Source: Curtobacterium sp. Leaf261
Lineage (GTDB): Bacteria; Actinomycetota; Actinomycetes; Actinomycetales; Microbacteriaceae
Assembly (NCBI RefSeq): GCF_001422205.1
Contig: NZ_LMMJ01000002.1
Coordinates: forward strand, 1-64,000
DNA length: 64,000 nt
Direction: 5' to 3'
In this document: positions 34,647 to 43,806 of the stretch, piece after piece
Layout: every line of letters begins with the position of its first letter
Numbering within the stretch: the stretch's first letter is position 1
Translations under genes and position numbers: made by a program
The notes under the pieces: generated by a model
What the model was told of the DNA's origin: nothing
Database searches by the model: none
The model's input: the letters and a program-made list of their open reading frames with translations, nothing else

Positions 34647-35528
34647 ATGATCGTCATCACCGGAGCGACCGGGGCCCTGAACGGCGCCACCGTCGACCAC
34701 CTGCTCGACCGGATGCCCGCGCGCGAGATCGCCGTGGCGGTCCGCGACGTCACGAGGGCCGACCGGTTCGCCGCACGCGGGGTCCAGGTCCGACACGCGG
34801 ACTATGCCGAGCCGGCCTCGTTGCCGGGTGCCTTCGCCGACGCAGAGCAGCTCCTGCTGGTGTCGTCGAGCGACCCGACGGCCGATCACGTCGCGCTCCA
34901 CCGCACCGCGATCGACGCTGCGGTGTCGGTCGGGGTCGGGCGCGTCCTCTACACGAGTCACCAGGGCGCTGCGGCCGACACACCGTTCGGCCCCGGCCGC
35001 GGGCATGCCGCCACGGAGCAGCTGCTCGCCGAGTCGGGCCTGCCCTGGACCTCCCTCCGGAACGGCTTCTACGCGCACACCCTGCAGTGGGCGCTCGGTC
35101 GGTGGCGGGAGACCGGGTTCATCGACGTGCCGGCGGATGGTCCGATGTCCTGGACGGCCCGCGGCGATGCCGCAGCAGCAGCCGCGGTGATCATCGCCGA
35201 CCAGGCTGCCGGCACCCGGGAGTTTGACGGTCCGACGACGCTGACGGCCGCGGACGCGCCGACGTTCGCGGACATCGCGGTGATCGCCACGGGCATCGCG
35301 GGTCGTCCGGTCGAGTGTCGTGTCCTCGGGGACGATGCCTGGATCGATGCGCAGGTGGCCGGTGGGCAGGAGGAGTTCGTGGCGCGCTTCATGCTCGGCA
35401 TGTACCAGGCGGCGGCCGGCGGGTTCTTCGCGGGGACGGATCCGCTGCTCGGGGAACTGCTCGGGCGTGAGCCGGAGACCGTGCGCGACGTGCTCGAGGC
35501 CCCCGCACCCACGCCGGCCGGGCACTGA
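34647..35528 (+). CDS. NmrA-like NAD(P)-binding protein (quinone-oxidoreductase type)
   Basis: 293 residues. IVITGATGALNGATVDHLL is an atypical SDR dinucleotide site; RVLYTSHQGAAADTPFG and the ATEQLLAESGLPWTSLRNGFY segment match NmrA/QorB-like proteins. GAGGAG lies before ATG 34647. Probably a redox-responsive reductase under control of the divergent TetR protein. Confidence 0.88.
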   Translation: MIVITGATGALNGATVDHLLDRMPAREIAVAVRDVTRADRFAARGVQVRHADYAEPASLPGAFADAEQLLLVSSSDPTADHVALHRTAIDAAVSVGVGRVLYTSHQGAAADTPFGPGRGHAATEQLLAESGLPWTSLRNGFYAHTLQWALGRWRETGFIDVPADGPMSWTARGDAAAAAAVIIADQAAGTREFDGPTTLTAADAPTFADIAVIATGIAGRPVECRVLGDDAWIDAQVAGGQEEFVARFMLGMYQAAAGGFFAGTDPLLGELLGREPETVRDVLEAPAPTPAGH

Positions 35529-35558
35529 GGACGCCGGAGCGGTGGGGGCGGCGAGATG

Positions 35559-38500
35559 CTACCGGGCGTCGACCGACTCGTAGGCGCGCCACATCATCGC
35601 GTACCGTCCATCGGCTGCGATGAGTTCGTCGTGGGTCCCGAGTTCGGCAATCCGCCCTCCCGCCAGCACCCCGACCCGGTCGGCGGCCCGTGCGGTCTGC
35701 AGCCGATGCGCGATGACGATCGTGGTCCGACCCGCAGCGACTCGCTGCATGGCCGCGGTGACCCGCGCCTCGGTGAGCAGGTCGAGGTTGGACGTCGCCT
35801 CGTCGAGCAGCAGGATCGCGGGATCCACGAGTTCGGCCCTGGCCAGTGCGATGAGCTGACGGTGGCCGGCGGAGAGCGATCTCCCGCGCTCACTGAGCAT
35901 GTGGTGGTAGCCACCCGCGAGCTCGGTGACGAACTCGTGCGCACCGACGGCCCGGGCGGCGGACTCGACCTCGGCGTCGGTGGCGTCCGGTCGCCCGTAC
36001 GCGATGTTTTCCCGGACCGTCCCGGTGAACAGGAACGCCTCCTGGGGGACGTACCCGAGCTGTCGCCGGAAGGTCAGCAGATCGAGCGCACGGAGATCGA
36101 CGCCGTCCACGAGCACCGCGCCCTCGTCCGGGTCGTAGAAGCGCGCGACGAGCTTCATCACCGTGGACTTGCCGGCGCCGGTCTCACCGACGAGCGCGAT
36201 CGTCTCACCGGGCGCGACCCTCATGTCGATGTCGTGCAGCGCTTCCGGCGGCTTCGGCGGCGCGGCGGGTGCGACGACGATCGAACGGGTCTCGGCCGGG
36301 CCGCGGAGCACCGGACGGGCGACCGGTGCCGCGGGGTAGGCGAACCGCACACCCCGGAGCTCGACCCTGCCGCGGAGCCGGGTCGACTCGACCGGCGACG
36401 CGGCGTCGGGTGTGAGCGTCTCGAGGCGCATGAGATCGCTGATGCGCGACACCGACACCCGCGTCTGCTGCCACGAGTCGAAGACCTGCGACAGCTGCTG
36501 GATCGGCGAGAAGAACATGTCGATGTAGAGCAGGAAGGCGATGAGCGCGCCGGACGTCAGGTGTCCGGATGCGATCAGGGAGGCCCCGACGCCGAGCACG
36601 ATCACGTCGGCCACCCCGGAGAGGAACTGCACGAACGGGAAGTACGTGGCGACGAGTCGCTGCGCCGCGACCCTGGAGTCGAGGTACCGCCGGCCGAGCC
36701 CGTGGAAGTGGGACATCGTCGCCGTCTCGTGCACGAACGCCTGCGACTCGCGGACCCCGGAGAGGCTCTCCTGGAAGTCTGCGTTGACGATCGCGATCCG
36801 TTCGCGGGCCTCGTCGTAGAGCCGCGACGACCGACTCCGGAACCACACCGTCGCGAAGACGAGGGGCACCACGACGGAGAGCGTCAGCAGCCCGAGCTCC
36901 GTGTCGATGAGCACGAGAGCCACCCCGACCCCGACGAACGTGACGATCGAGACGAGCGCCGACAGCAGGCCGTTCTGGATGAGCGACTCGAACTGGTCGA
37001 CGTCGGTCGTCATGCGCGTCATCACGCGGCCGGCCATCTCACGCTCGTAGAAGTCGAGGGACAGCCGCTGCAGCTGCGCGAAGATCCGGATCCGCAGGCC
37101 GAGCATGATCCGCTGGGCGACACGGCCCGTCACGAAGGTCTCGGCCATGCCGTCCGCCAGGTCCGCGAGCGTGACCACGAGGAACAGCCCGGCCGCGGTG
37201 AACAGCACGATCTCGGAGCCCTGTTGGACACCGCCGTCGATGCCGGTCTTGACGAGGTACGGGCCGATGAGCCCGGCCACGGCGTCGATCACCACGAACA
37301 CGAGCGCCAGCAGGAGCGGGCGGCGGAACTCCCGGAGCAGCGTGCGGAGCGAGAACTGCCGCTGCTGGGCGGTCTCGGTGTCGAGGTCGATCGCCGGGAC
37401 GTCCCGGATCGGTCCGAGCGCCTCGACCCGCGCGAGGAGTTCGGGCGTCGCGGCGAACATCGCGGCCATGCCGCGGCCGCCCCCACGCCCGCCGCCGCCA
37501 CCGAGGCCCATGCCGAGGCCGCCCCCGGGGGCACCGGCCCGGCCACTGCGGCTCCGGGCGGGGTCCTTCCCCCATGCACCCTCGGTCGTCCCGCGCGCGG
37601 GTGCGGGTGCGGCGCCGCGGGCGGTGGTGGCGGCAGCAGCGGTCCCGGTCGCGGCCAGACGCGAGAGGGTGTCGACGTCCCCGGACGCGGCGGCGGCACG
37701 AGCGTCGTCGGAGTCGTCCTCGCCCATGCCCGTGATGAGCGCCCGGTAGATCGCGCTCGAGGCGACGAGCTCGTCGTGCGTGCCCTCGTCGACCACCCGG
37801 CCGTGGTCGAGCACGATGATCCGGTCGGCGAGGTGCAGGGTCGACTCGCGGTGCGCGACGAGGAGCACGGTCCGGCCCTCGAGCGTGTCGCGCAGAGCGT
37901 CGTGGATGGACTGCTCGGTGGACGCGTCGATCGCACTCGTGGCGTCGTCGAGGATCAGGATGCGCGGATCGGACAGGATCGCCCGGGCGAGGGCGATCCG
38001 TTGGCGCTGGCCACCGGACAGGCTGAGGCCGCGCTCACCGACCACGGTGTCGAACCCCTTGGGCAGAGCGTCGATGAACCCGCTGGCGTGGGCGACGGCG
38101 GCTGCGGCACGGACCTCGTCGTCCGTCGCGTCGGGGCGGCCGTAGGCGATGTTCGCGCCGACGGTGTCCGAGAACAGGAAGCTCTCCTCGAACACCATGC
38201 CGATGCCGCCGCGCAGGGAGTGCAGCGTGAGCTCGCGGAGGTCGTGTCCGTCGAGCAGCACCCGCCCGGACTCGGGGTCGTGGAAGCGGGCGACGAGCGA
38301 TGCGACGGTCGACTTGCCACTGCCGCTCGGGCCCACCAGGGCGACGCGCTCCCCGGCAGCGATCCGGAGGTCGAACCCGTCGAGCGCCGGAGCCGCACCG
38401 ACGTGAGCATCGGCGGACGGATCGGTCGGCCCGGACGTGCCCCGCTCCGCCGGGCCGGATGCCGCGTCGGCGTCGGCGTCGGCGTGTTCCGCGCCGTACC

Positions 38501-39560
38501 CGAACGTGACGTCCTCGAAGGCGATGTCGCCGCGCACGTCATCGAGCGCGACGGCGCCGGGAGCATCCCGGATGGTCGGCTCGCGATCGATCAGCTGGAA
38601 GATCCGCTCGATGCCGACCTGCGCCTGCTGCCCGATCGTCAGGACACCCGCCAGTTGCCTGGCCGGCGCCATGAGCGCCGCGACGTAGCTGGTGAACGCC
38701 AGGAAGGTGCCGATGGTGATGTCGCCGTGCAACGCGAGCCATCCGCCGAGTGCCAGGATCGCGACCTGCGCGAGCGTCGGGATCGACTCCAGGAGCGGCT
38801 GGAACCGCGACTGGATCCGCACACTCCGCATCTGCGAGCCGTAGACGCCGGACGCCACCCCGGCCATCTTCCGGACCTCGTGCTGCTCCCGCCCGAAGGC
38901 CTTGACGACACGGACGCCGCCGACGTCCTCGTCGACGATCTGCGCGACCTCGCCCTCGCGCTGCTGCGCGTCCCACGTCGCGGGCATGATCTTCGCGCGC
39001 ATCCGGTACGCGGTGACGACGAGCGCGGGGACCATCACCAGGCTGACCAGGGCGAGCACCGGGGCGAGTGTGAACATCACCACGATCGACAGGATCATCA
39101 GGATGACGTTGCCGCTCATGATCGGCAGCATGTTGAGCAGGCCCTGCACGAGCGCGGAGTCCGAGTTCGCCCGGCTGACGAGCTGGCCGGTCGGCATCCG
39201 GTCGAGGCTCGCGGCGTCCATCCGCTGCAGGTGGTCGTGCATGTCGTTGCGGAGGTCGTTCTGCACCTCGAGGGCGACCCGTCCGCCGCGGTACCGTCGG
39301 AGGTAGGTGAACCCGAACGTCGCGGCCGCGAGCGCGAGCAGCAGGACGAGCCACGGTGCGAGCGGCGACGACTTGTCGACGATCACCCCGTCGACGATCT
39401 GCCGCGCCACAAGGGGGACGAACACCTGGCAGAGGCTGCCGAGGAGCGCGGCGACGAGCGAGATCACGACGCTCCGACGGTGGCGGAGCATGTACCGCCA
39501 GAGGCGCCGGATCCAGCCCTCTGCGCGCGCCTCGGCCATGCGCTCACTGTACGCGCGCAT
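35559..39560 (-). CDS. Fused heterodimer-type ABC exporter (TMD-NBD-TMD-NBD)
   Basis: 1333 residues, two half-transporters in one chain. First membrane domain about 30-310, first NBD with Walker A GPSGSGKST (410-418), LSGGQ (514-518), and Walker B ending LILDDAT. A linker of about 80 residues, Gly/Ala-rich, leads to the second membrane domain (about 745-1035) and second NBD (GETGAGKST, LSAGHRQ, LLLDEAT). The first NBD has Asp in place of the catalytic Glu, and the second has LSAGH in place of LSGGQ. So one ATP site is canonical and the other degenerate, as in TM287/288-type exporters. Substrate unknown; multidrug or lipid export is usual. Start ATG 39560; ATG 39539 is an alternative. The opposite strand is open for over 4 kb but is a shadow. 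Confidence 0.93.
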   Translation of the reverse strand: MRAYSERMAEARAEGWIRRLWRYMLRHRRSVVISLVAALLGSLCQVFVPLVARQIVDGVIVDKSSPLAPWLVLLLALAAATFGFTYLRRYRGGRVALEVQNDLRNDMHDHLQRMDAASLDRMPTGQLVSRANSDSALVQGLLNMLPIMSGNVILMILSIVVMFTLAPVLALVSLVMVPALVVTAYRMRAKIMPATWDAQQREGEVAQIVDEDVGGVRVVKAFGREQHEVRKMAGVASGVYGSQMRSVRIQSRFQPLLESIPTLAQVAILALGGWLALHGDITIGTFLAFTSYVAALMAPARQLAGVLTIGQQAQVGIERIFQLIDREPTIRDAPGAVALDDVRGDIAFEDVTFGYGAEHADADADAASGPAERGTSGPTDPSADAHVGAAPALDGFDLRIAAGERVALVGPSGSGKSTVASLVARFHDPESGRVLLDGHDLRELTLHSLRGGIGMVFEESFLFSDTVGANIAYGRPDATDDEVRAAAAVAHASGFIDALPKGFDTVVGERGLSLSGGQRQRIALARAILSDPRILILDDATSAIDASTEQSIHDALRDTLEGRTVLLVAHRESTLHLADRIIVLDHGRVVDEGTHDELVASSAIYRALITGMGEDDSDDARAAAASGDVDTLSRLAATGTAAAATTARGAAPAPARGTTEGAWGKDPARSRSGRAGAPGGGLGMGLGGGGGRGGGRGMAAMFAATPELLARVEALGPIRDVPAIDLDTETAQQRQFSLRTLLREFRRPLLLALVFVVIDAVAGLIGPYLVKTGIDGGVQQGSEIVLFTAAGLFLVVTLADLADGMAETFVTGRVAQRIMLGLRIRIFAQLQRLSLDFYEREMAGRVMTRMTTDVDQFESLIQNGLLSALVSIVTFVGVGVALVLIDTELGLLTLSVVVPLVFATVWFRSRSSRLYDEARERIAIVNADFQESLSGVRESQAFVHETATMSHFHGLGRRYLDSRVAAQRLVATYFPFVQFLSGVADVIVLGVGASLIASGHLTSGALIAFLLYIDMFFSPIQQLSQVFDSWQQTRVSVSRISDLMRLETLTPDAASPVESTRLRGRVELRGVRFAYPAAPVARPVLRGPAETRSIVVAPAAPPKPPEALHDIDMRVAPGETIALVGETGAGKSTVMKLVARFYDPDEGAVLVDGVDLRALDLLTFRRQLGYVPQEAFLFTGTVRENIAYGRPDATDAEVESAARAVGAHEFVTELAGGYHHMLSERGRSLSAGHRQLIALARAELVDPAILLLDEATSNLDLLTEARVTAAMQRVAAGRTTIVIAHRLQTARAADRVGVLAGGRIAELGTHDELIAADGRYAMMWRAYESVDAR

Positions 39561-39597
39561 GGTTGCGTTTCTGAACCATCGGGAACCCGGCACGTTC

Positions 39598-39641
39598 CGG
39601 ACTGGAGGCGCGGTGCCGTCCCGTCCCGTCCTTCCAGTCCG
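39598..39641. repeat. Family A palindrome (A5, imperfect)
   Basis: CGGACTGGAGGCGCGG at 39598 faces CCGTCCTTCCAGTCCG ending 39641; the stem has two mismatches. Lies in the divergent gap upstream of the ABC exporter. Confidence 0.8.
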
Positions 39642-39656
39642 CCATCGGCTCACACC

Positions 39657-39717
39657 GGTGAGGTGCGTCGAAGTGTCGGGTCGCGCGACGTGAGCCGACA
39701 GTTCGACGCACCTCACC
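39657..39717. repeat. Family B palindrome (B1)
   Basis: GGTGAGGTGCGTCGAAGTGT (39657-39676, then CGG) pairs with the 23-base arm ending CGCACCTCACC at 39717; one mismatch. A second hairpin just 16 bases from A5. Confidence 0.85.
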
Positions 39718-39786
39718 CACCGGCGGGCCGGACATCGACCGGCCGGCCAGGGGCGGTTGGGCGGGCTCCGGTGCCAAGATGCTCCA

Positions 39787-40353
39787 ATGACCACTCGGCA
39801 GCTGTTGCGGGACGCGTTGCGGACCATCCTCGGGCCGGCCGTGCGCGCACACGGCTACCGGGGGACCGCCCCGACGTGGCGGAAGGAATCGGAGCTCGGC
39901 GACGTCGCAGTGATCAACATGCAGATGTCCGCGTACGGCTCCGCGTGGGACAGCTCGTGCGTGGTGAACCTCAGTGTCGAGGTCGTGCCGTGGGCTGAGA
40001 TGACCGCCGCTCGCATGGGTATCGGGACGCGTCAGCTGCTCCACTCCCCCGGCGGCCTGTGGCACCGCCGTCTCACGCCCTCGGAAGCCTCGGACGACGG
40101 GCCGGAGCAGTGGTGGTCGGTCACTGACGAGGCTTCCGCCCGGTTCGTCGTCGAAGACGTGGTCGCCCAGCTCGAGGACCGGTGGTTCGGTGTGCTCGAC
40201 GACCTCCTCGCACCGGGTGGCATGCTCCGCCAGGTCCGGAGTGGCGACCTCGGCTACGGCCATGTCGCGGACTGGCAGGAGCACTTCGCCGAGGAGATCG
40301 AGATGCTCGAACGTGAGCGCCCAGAGCCGGATACGCCCCGCGCGCCCCAGTGA
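39787..40353 (+). CDS. DUF4304-type protein
   Basis: 188 residues. The start LLRDALRTILGPAVRAHGYRGTAPTWRKE and the following VAVINMQMSAYGSAWDSSCVVNLSVEV fit DUF4304 proteins, which are of unknown function and often found beside toxin or immunity genes. No such partner is seen here. ATG 39787 is chosen over a GTG 30 bases upstream. Its stop codon is the first three bases of a family B repeat. Confidence 0.72.
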   Translation: MTTRQLLRDALRTILGPAVRAHGYRGTAPTWRKESELGDVAVINMQMSAYGSAWDSSCVVNLSVEVVPWAEMTAARMGIGTRQLLHSPGGLWHRRLTPSEASDDGPEQWWSVTDEASARFVVEDVVAQLEDRWFGVLDDLLAPGGMLRQVRSGDLGYGHVADWQEHFAEEIEMLERERPEPDTPRAPQ

Positions 40354-40398
40354 GGAGTGCCGAACTGTCGGGTCGCCCCCAGTTGGGCACCTCTCGCC
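40351..40398. repeat. Family B palindrome (B2, right arm decayed)
   Basis: The left arm TGAGGAGTGCCGAACTGTCG is well preserved; the right arm retains only GGGCACCTCTCGCC. The left arm supplies the stop codon of the DUF4304 gene. Confidence 0.65.
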
Positions 40399-40431
40399 GG
40401 CCTTCGGCAGCGCCGCCCTTGTGACCACGCG

Positions 40432-40477
40432 CCGGACGGGAGGGACGGTGCCAGCCCGCACCGTCCCTCCCGTCCGG
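40432..40477. repeat. Family A palindrome (A6)
   Basis: CCGGACGGGAGGGACGGTG (40432-40450) and complement (40459-40477), perfect 19-bp arms, 8-base loop. Directly flanked by two family B copies. Confidence 0.95.
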
Positions 40478-40478
40478 C

Positions 40479-40539
40479 GGTGAAACGTGCCGAACTGTCG
40501 GATTGCGCAGGAGCACCCGACACTTCGGCACGTCTCACC
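40479..40539. repeat. Family B palindrome (B3)
   Basis: GGTGAAACGTGCCGAACTGT (40479-40498, then CGG) pairs with the arm 40517-40539 (CCGACACTTCGGCACGTCTC then ACC), with two mismatches over 23 bp. Confidence 0.9.
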
Positions 40540-40560
40540 GGCCGGCGGACACGCACCCCG

Positions 40561-41898
40561 TCAGTGGCGGTCGGCGGCGACGAGCCGGTCGGCGATCGAC
40601 GGCAGGGCCCGCTCGAGCGCGTAGTGCACCGTGTTCCAGTCGTGGCCGCTGCCCGGCGCCTCGAGGACGCTCGTCGTGATCCCGGCCCTCCGCGCCGCCC
40701 GTGCGAGCTGTCGTCCGTTCGACCGGTACTCGCGGTCGGAGCCGCCCCACGCGAGCGTCGTGAAGTGGTGGGAGTACGGCGCGTGCGCGGCCATGAGCCC
40801 CTCCGGTGTCGCCGCGCGGTACCGGGACGCCGACCCGCCGAAGGCCGCGTCGATGGTGTGGTCCCGGTCGCCGTTCAGCGGGACGCGCTCGCTCGAGATC
40901 GCCAGCGCGTTCGTGAAGAACTGCGGGTACCCGGTGCTGAACTGCATGGTGCAGGTCCCGCCCTCGGAGAACCCCATCACACCCCATCCGGCACTGACTG
41001 GCTGGACGCGGAGGTGCTTCGTCGCCCACGCCGGGACGTCTCGCAGGATGTAGGTCGCCGCGTTCCCGAGCGGGGAGTCCACGCACATCGGGTTGTGGCC
41101 CGGCACGGCGAGCTGGTCTGCGGAGATGACGATCGGGGCGACCCCGTGGTGCGCGTCGGCGTAGGAGTCCATCACCGCCGCGAGACGACCGGCAGAGAAC
41201 ATGTCGCTCGGCGTACCCGGCTGACCGGACAGCGACAAGACCACCGGGAGCCGGGGCGGATCCGCCGTGAGGGCGGCGGGCGGCAGGTACACGACGGCCT
41301 TCCGCGCCGGGAAGCCCGACTCCGAGCCGGGGATGCGCACCCAGCCGACGCGGCCGTGCTCCGGGAGGTCCGTCGGAGCCCGCCAGGTGGCGAGCGTCGG
41401 CACGTTCCCGTCGACGGGCGGAGCCTCCGCGCCGATCGGCAGGTGGCCGTAGGGCGACTCCTGGAGCAGTGCGTTCAACGTCGGGTAGGCCGCGAAGTCG
41501 ACGTTCACCCCGAGACCGGCGGCCAGCAGCGCGAACCCGACGACCGTGGCGCCGGCGAACCGTCGGAGCCGGCCGCCCTGCACGAGTGCGGTGACCCCGA
41601 GCGCGAGTCCGGCCACGGCGATCGCGACCCACATGCGGACGACGGTCGAGAACGCGACGTCGAATGCGTCGACGACGTCCGACACGATCCAGCAGGCGAG
41701 GACGCCGAGTGCGGCACTGCCGAGCGTCGCGACCAGTCGGACGACCGCACGACGGCGGGCGGCGGCGTCGTTCGACCTGGACCGTCGTCGGAGCGGCAGG
41801 ATGACGAGGACCGCGAGCACCGCCGTGACGACGTCGATCGGGATCAGCTTCGTCCAGACCTCCAGGCGCGTGCCGAGGAGCCAGTGGAGCAGTCCCAT
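40561..41898 (-). CDS. Membrane-anchored alpha/beta-hydrolase esterase (antigen-85/esterase-D-like)
   Basis: 445 residues. Four membrane helices in the first 150 residues, then a secreted-side alpha/beta-hydrolase domain: LPVVLSLSGQPG, nucleophile Ser in GVMGFSEGGTC, acid region WGGSDREYRSNG, and His in GSGHDWNTVHYAL. The pattern matches the putative esterase (PF00756) family, which includes mycolyltransferases. The organism inferred here should lack mycolic acids, so another acyl ester of the cell envelope is more likely the substrate. Confidence 0.85.
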   Translation of the reverse strand: MGLLHWLLGTRLEVWTKLIPIDVVTAVLAVLVILPLRRRSRSNDAAARRRAVVRLVATLGSAALGVLACWIVSDVVDAFDVAFSTVVRMWVAIAVAGLALGVTALVQGGRLRRFAGATVVGFALLAAGLGVNVDFAAYPTLNALLQESPYGHLPIGAEAPPVDGNVPTLATWRAPTDLPEHGRVGWVRIPGSESGFPARKAVVYLPPAALTADPPRLPVVLSLSGQPGTPSDMFSAGRLAAVMDSYADAHHGVAPIVISADQLAVPGHNPMCVDSPLGNAATYILRDVPAWATKHLRVQPVSAGWGVMGFSEGGTCTMQFSTGYPQFFTNALAISSERVPLNGDRDHTIDAAFGGSASRYRAATPEGLMAAHAPYSHHFTTLAWGGSDREYRSNGRQLARAARRAGITTSVLEAPGSGHDWNTVHYALERALPSIADRLVAADRH

Positions 41899-42040
41899 CG
41901 TGGTGCGGCCTCTCGCGCAGCGTCCTCCGTTCCGAGCGGACGATGCTCGGGGGGACGGCCCACGCGGGTCGCGGACACCCCACCTTGCCGGGCGATGTGC
42001 GTTCTCCGGCGGAACGGACGCTGGGGCTGCCTGCGAGTCA

Positions 42041-42135
42041 GCTCAGCTCAGCGCAGCGCAGCGCAGCCCAGCCCAGCGCAGCTCAGCCCAGCCCAGCCCA
42101 GCCCCGCGCAGCCCAGCCCCGCGCAGCCCAGCCCA
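42041..42135. repeat. Pentanucleotide array GCNCA, 19 units
   Basis: Nineteen consecutive 5-base units, mostly GCCCA, GCGCA or GCTCA, with two GCCCC, ending 3 bases before the sdaA stop codon. Variable third base and constant frame of five make this a low-complexity microsatellite, probably hypervariable in length. Confidence 0.92.
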
Positions 42136-42138
42136 ACC

Positions 42139-43635
42139 TCAGCACTCCGGGACGTTGACCGCGAGCCCGCCCATCGCGGTCTCCTTGTACTTCGAACTCA
42201 TGTCCCGCCCGGTGTCCCGCATCGTGGTGATCACCTGGTCGAGGGAGACGCGGTGGTCCCCGTCGCCCCAGAGCGCCATCTGTGCAGCGTTGATCGCACG
42301 GGCCGCGGCGATCGCGTTCCGTTCGATGCACGGGATCTGCACGAGACCGCCGATCGGGTCGCAGGTCAGCCCGAGGTTGTGCTCCATCGCGATCTCCGCG
42401 GCGTTCTCGACCTGCTCCGGGGTCCCGCCCGACACCTCGGCGAGCCCGGCGGCCGCCATCGACGCGGCCGATCCCACCTCGCCCTGACAACCGACCTCCG
42501 CGCCGGAGATCGACGCGCGCACCTTGTAGAGCAGCCCGACGGACGCCGCCGCGAGCAGGAACCGGACGCGGACGTCGTCACGGAGTGCCTGGTCCCCGTC
42601 GCGGATCTCGGGGACGAAGTGCAGGGCGTGGTGGAGCACCGCGGGGATGATGCCGGCCGCACCGTTGGTCGGCGCCGTGACGATCCTGCCGCCGGACGCG
42701 TTCTCCTCGTTCACGGCGAGCGCGACGAAGTTCGCCCAGTCCTGCCACCGAGCGGGATCGTGGCGCGGGGTGCTGCCCGCGGTGTCGTCGCCGAGCTCCG
42801 ACGGTCCGCCGAGGCGCTCGAGCCAGGCACCTGCGCGCCGTCGGACTCGGAGCCCGCCCGGCAGCTCACCGGTGCGTGCGGCGCTCGCCCGGACGGAGGC
42901 GGTCATCACGGTCGCGATCTCGAGCAGGCCGTCGCGGATCTCGGGCTCGGAACGGCGGGCGCGTTCGTTGCGGAGCATCACCCCGGCGAACGACAGTCCC
43001 TCGGCGCGGCAGTGCGCGAGCAGCTCGGCGGCGGAGGTGAAGGGCAGCGGGACGTCGTCGGGACCGCTCGGACGGACCCCTCCCGGCTCGGCGGAGAGGA
43101 CGGCGGGCGTGGACCCGCCCGGCTCGGTCGCCACCACGAACGGCTCCGACCGCTCGATGAACCCACCGCCGACGGAGTAGTACGTCGCTTCGTGGAGGAG
43201 CCCCCCGTCGGTGTCGAGGAGCTCGAAGCGCATGCCGTTCGTGTGCTCGGGCAGGATCGTCAGGGGGTGCAGCACGATGTCGAACGGCACGGCGACGGCA
43301 CCGCCGTCGAGCCGGAGCGAGGGCTCCGTGGTGAGCTCCACGCACCGGGCCGCGTAGTCCTCGGGGTCGACCCGCTCCGGCAGCACGCCCTCGAGCCCGA
43401 TGACCACGGCGTCGAGCGTCCCGTGGCCACGGCCCGTCGCCGCGAGCGACCCGTAGAGGTGCACCGCGACGGACGCGACGCGGTCCACGAGACCCATGCC
43501 ACGGGCCTCCAGTGCGACCGCGGCACCGGCCCGCATCGGGCCGACCGTGTGCGAACTCGACGGTCCGATCCCGATCGAGAAGAGGTCGAAGACGGAGATC
43601 CCGGCGGCGACGGCGTGGACATCGGGCTCGGACAC
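42139..43635 (-). CDS. sdaA: L-serine ammonia-lyase (iron-sulfur type)
   Basis: 498 residues, alpha and beta parts fused as in other actinobacteria. [22 protein letters not shown] is the beta-domain signature. The cysteines expected to hold the 4Fe-4S cluster appear in [12 protein letters not shown] and in [14 protein letters not shown]. Deaminates L-serine to pyruvate; oxygen-sensitive cluster. ATG 43635. The GCNCA array lies at its 3' end. Confidence 0.95.
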   Translation of the reverse strand: MSEPDVHAVAAGISVFDLFSIGIGPSSSHTVGPMRAGAAVALEARGMGLVDRVASVAVHLYGSLAATGRGHGTLDAVVIGLEGVLPERVDPEDYAARCVELTTEPSLRLDGGAVAVPFDIVLHPLTILPEHTNGMRFELLDTDGGLLHEATYYSVGGGFIERSEPFVVATEPGGSTPAVLSAEPGGVRPSGPDDVPLPFTSAAELLAHCRAEGLSFAGVMLRNERARRSEPEIRDGLLEIATVMTASVRASAARTGELPGGLRVRRRAGAWLERLGGPSELGDDTAGSTPRHDPARWQDWANFVALAVNEENASGGRIVTAPTNGAAGIIPAVLHHALHFVPEIRDGDQALRDDVRVRFLLAAASVGLLYKVRASISGAEVGCQGEVGSAASMAAAGLAEVSGGTPEQVENAAEIAMEHNLGLTCDPIGGLVQIPCIERNAIAAARAINAAQMALWGDGDHRVSLDQVITTMRDTGRDMSSKYKETAMGGLAVNVPEC

Positions 43636-43806
43636 TCCTGCACCCTACGTCGTCCGGACGGTACAGCGCTCCGCCGGCCCGCGGTGGACACTCGGCAACC
43701 TTGCACTCGGACCGCGCGAACGCGGTGTAGACATGGCCAGCGGTACGTCGCACGGGCTCCGTGAACGCTGCCTGTGCCAGATCATGTACTGCGAGAGGAC
43801 CATGCG

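Noticed and set aside
35556..39998. 4.4-kb plus-strand open frame opposite the ABC exporter
   Set aside because: Composition is Arg/Asp/Glu/Gln-rich with no recognisable domain; it is the shadow of a well-supported minus-strand gene.
40357..43764. 3.4-kb plus-strand open frame opposite the esterase and sdaA
   Set aside because: It crosses two clear minus-strand genes, repeats and the GCNCA array, and shows no family features.
43636..43806. c-di-AMP riboswitch upstream of kup
   Set aside because: The 171-base gap shows no multi-stem arrangement or conserved riboswitch sequence that I could identify.
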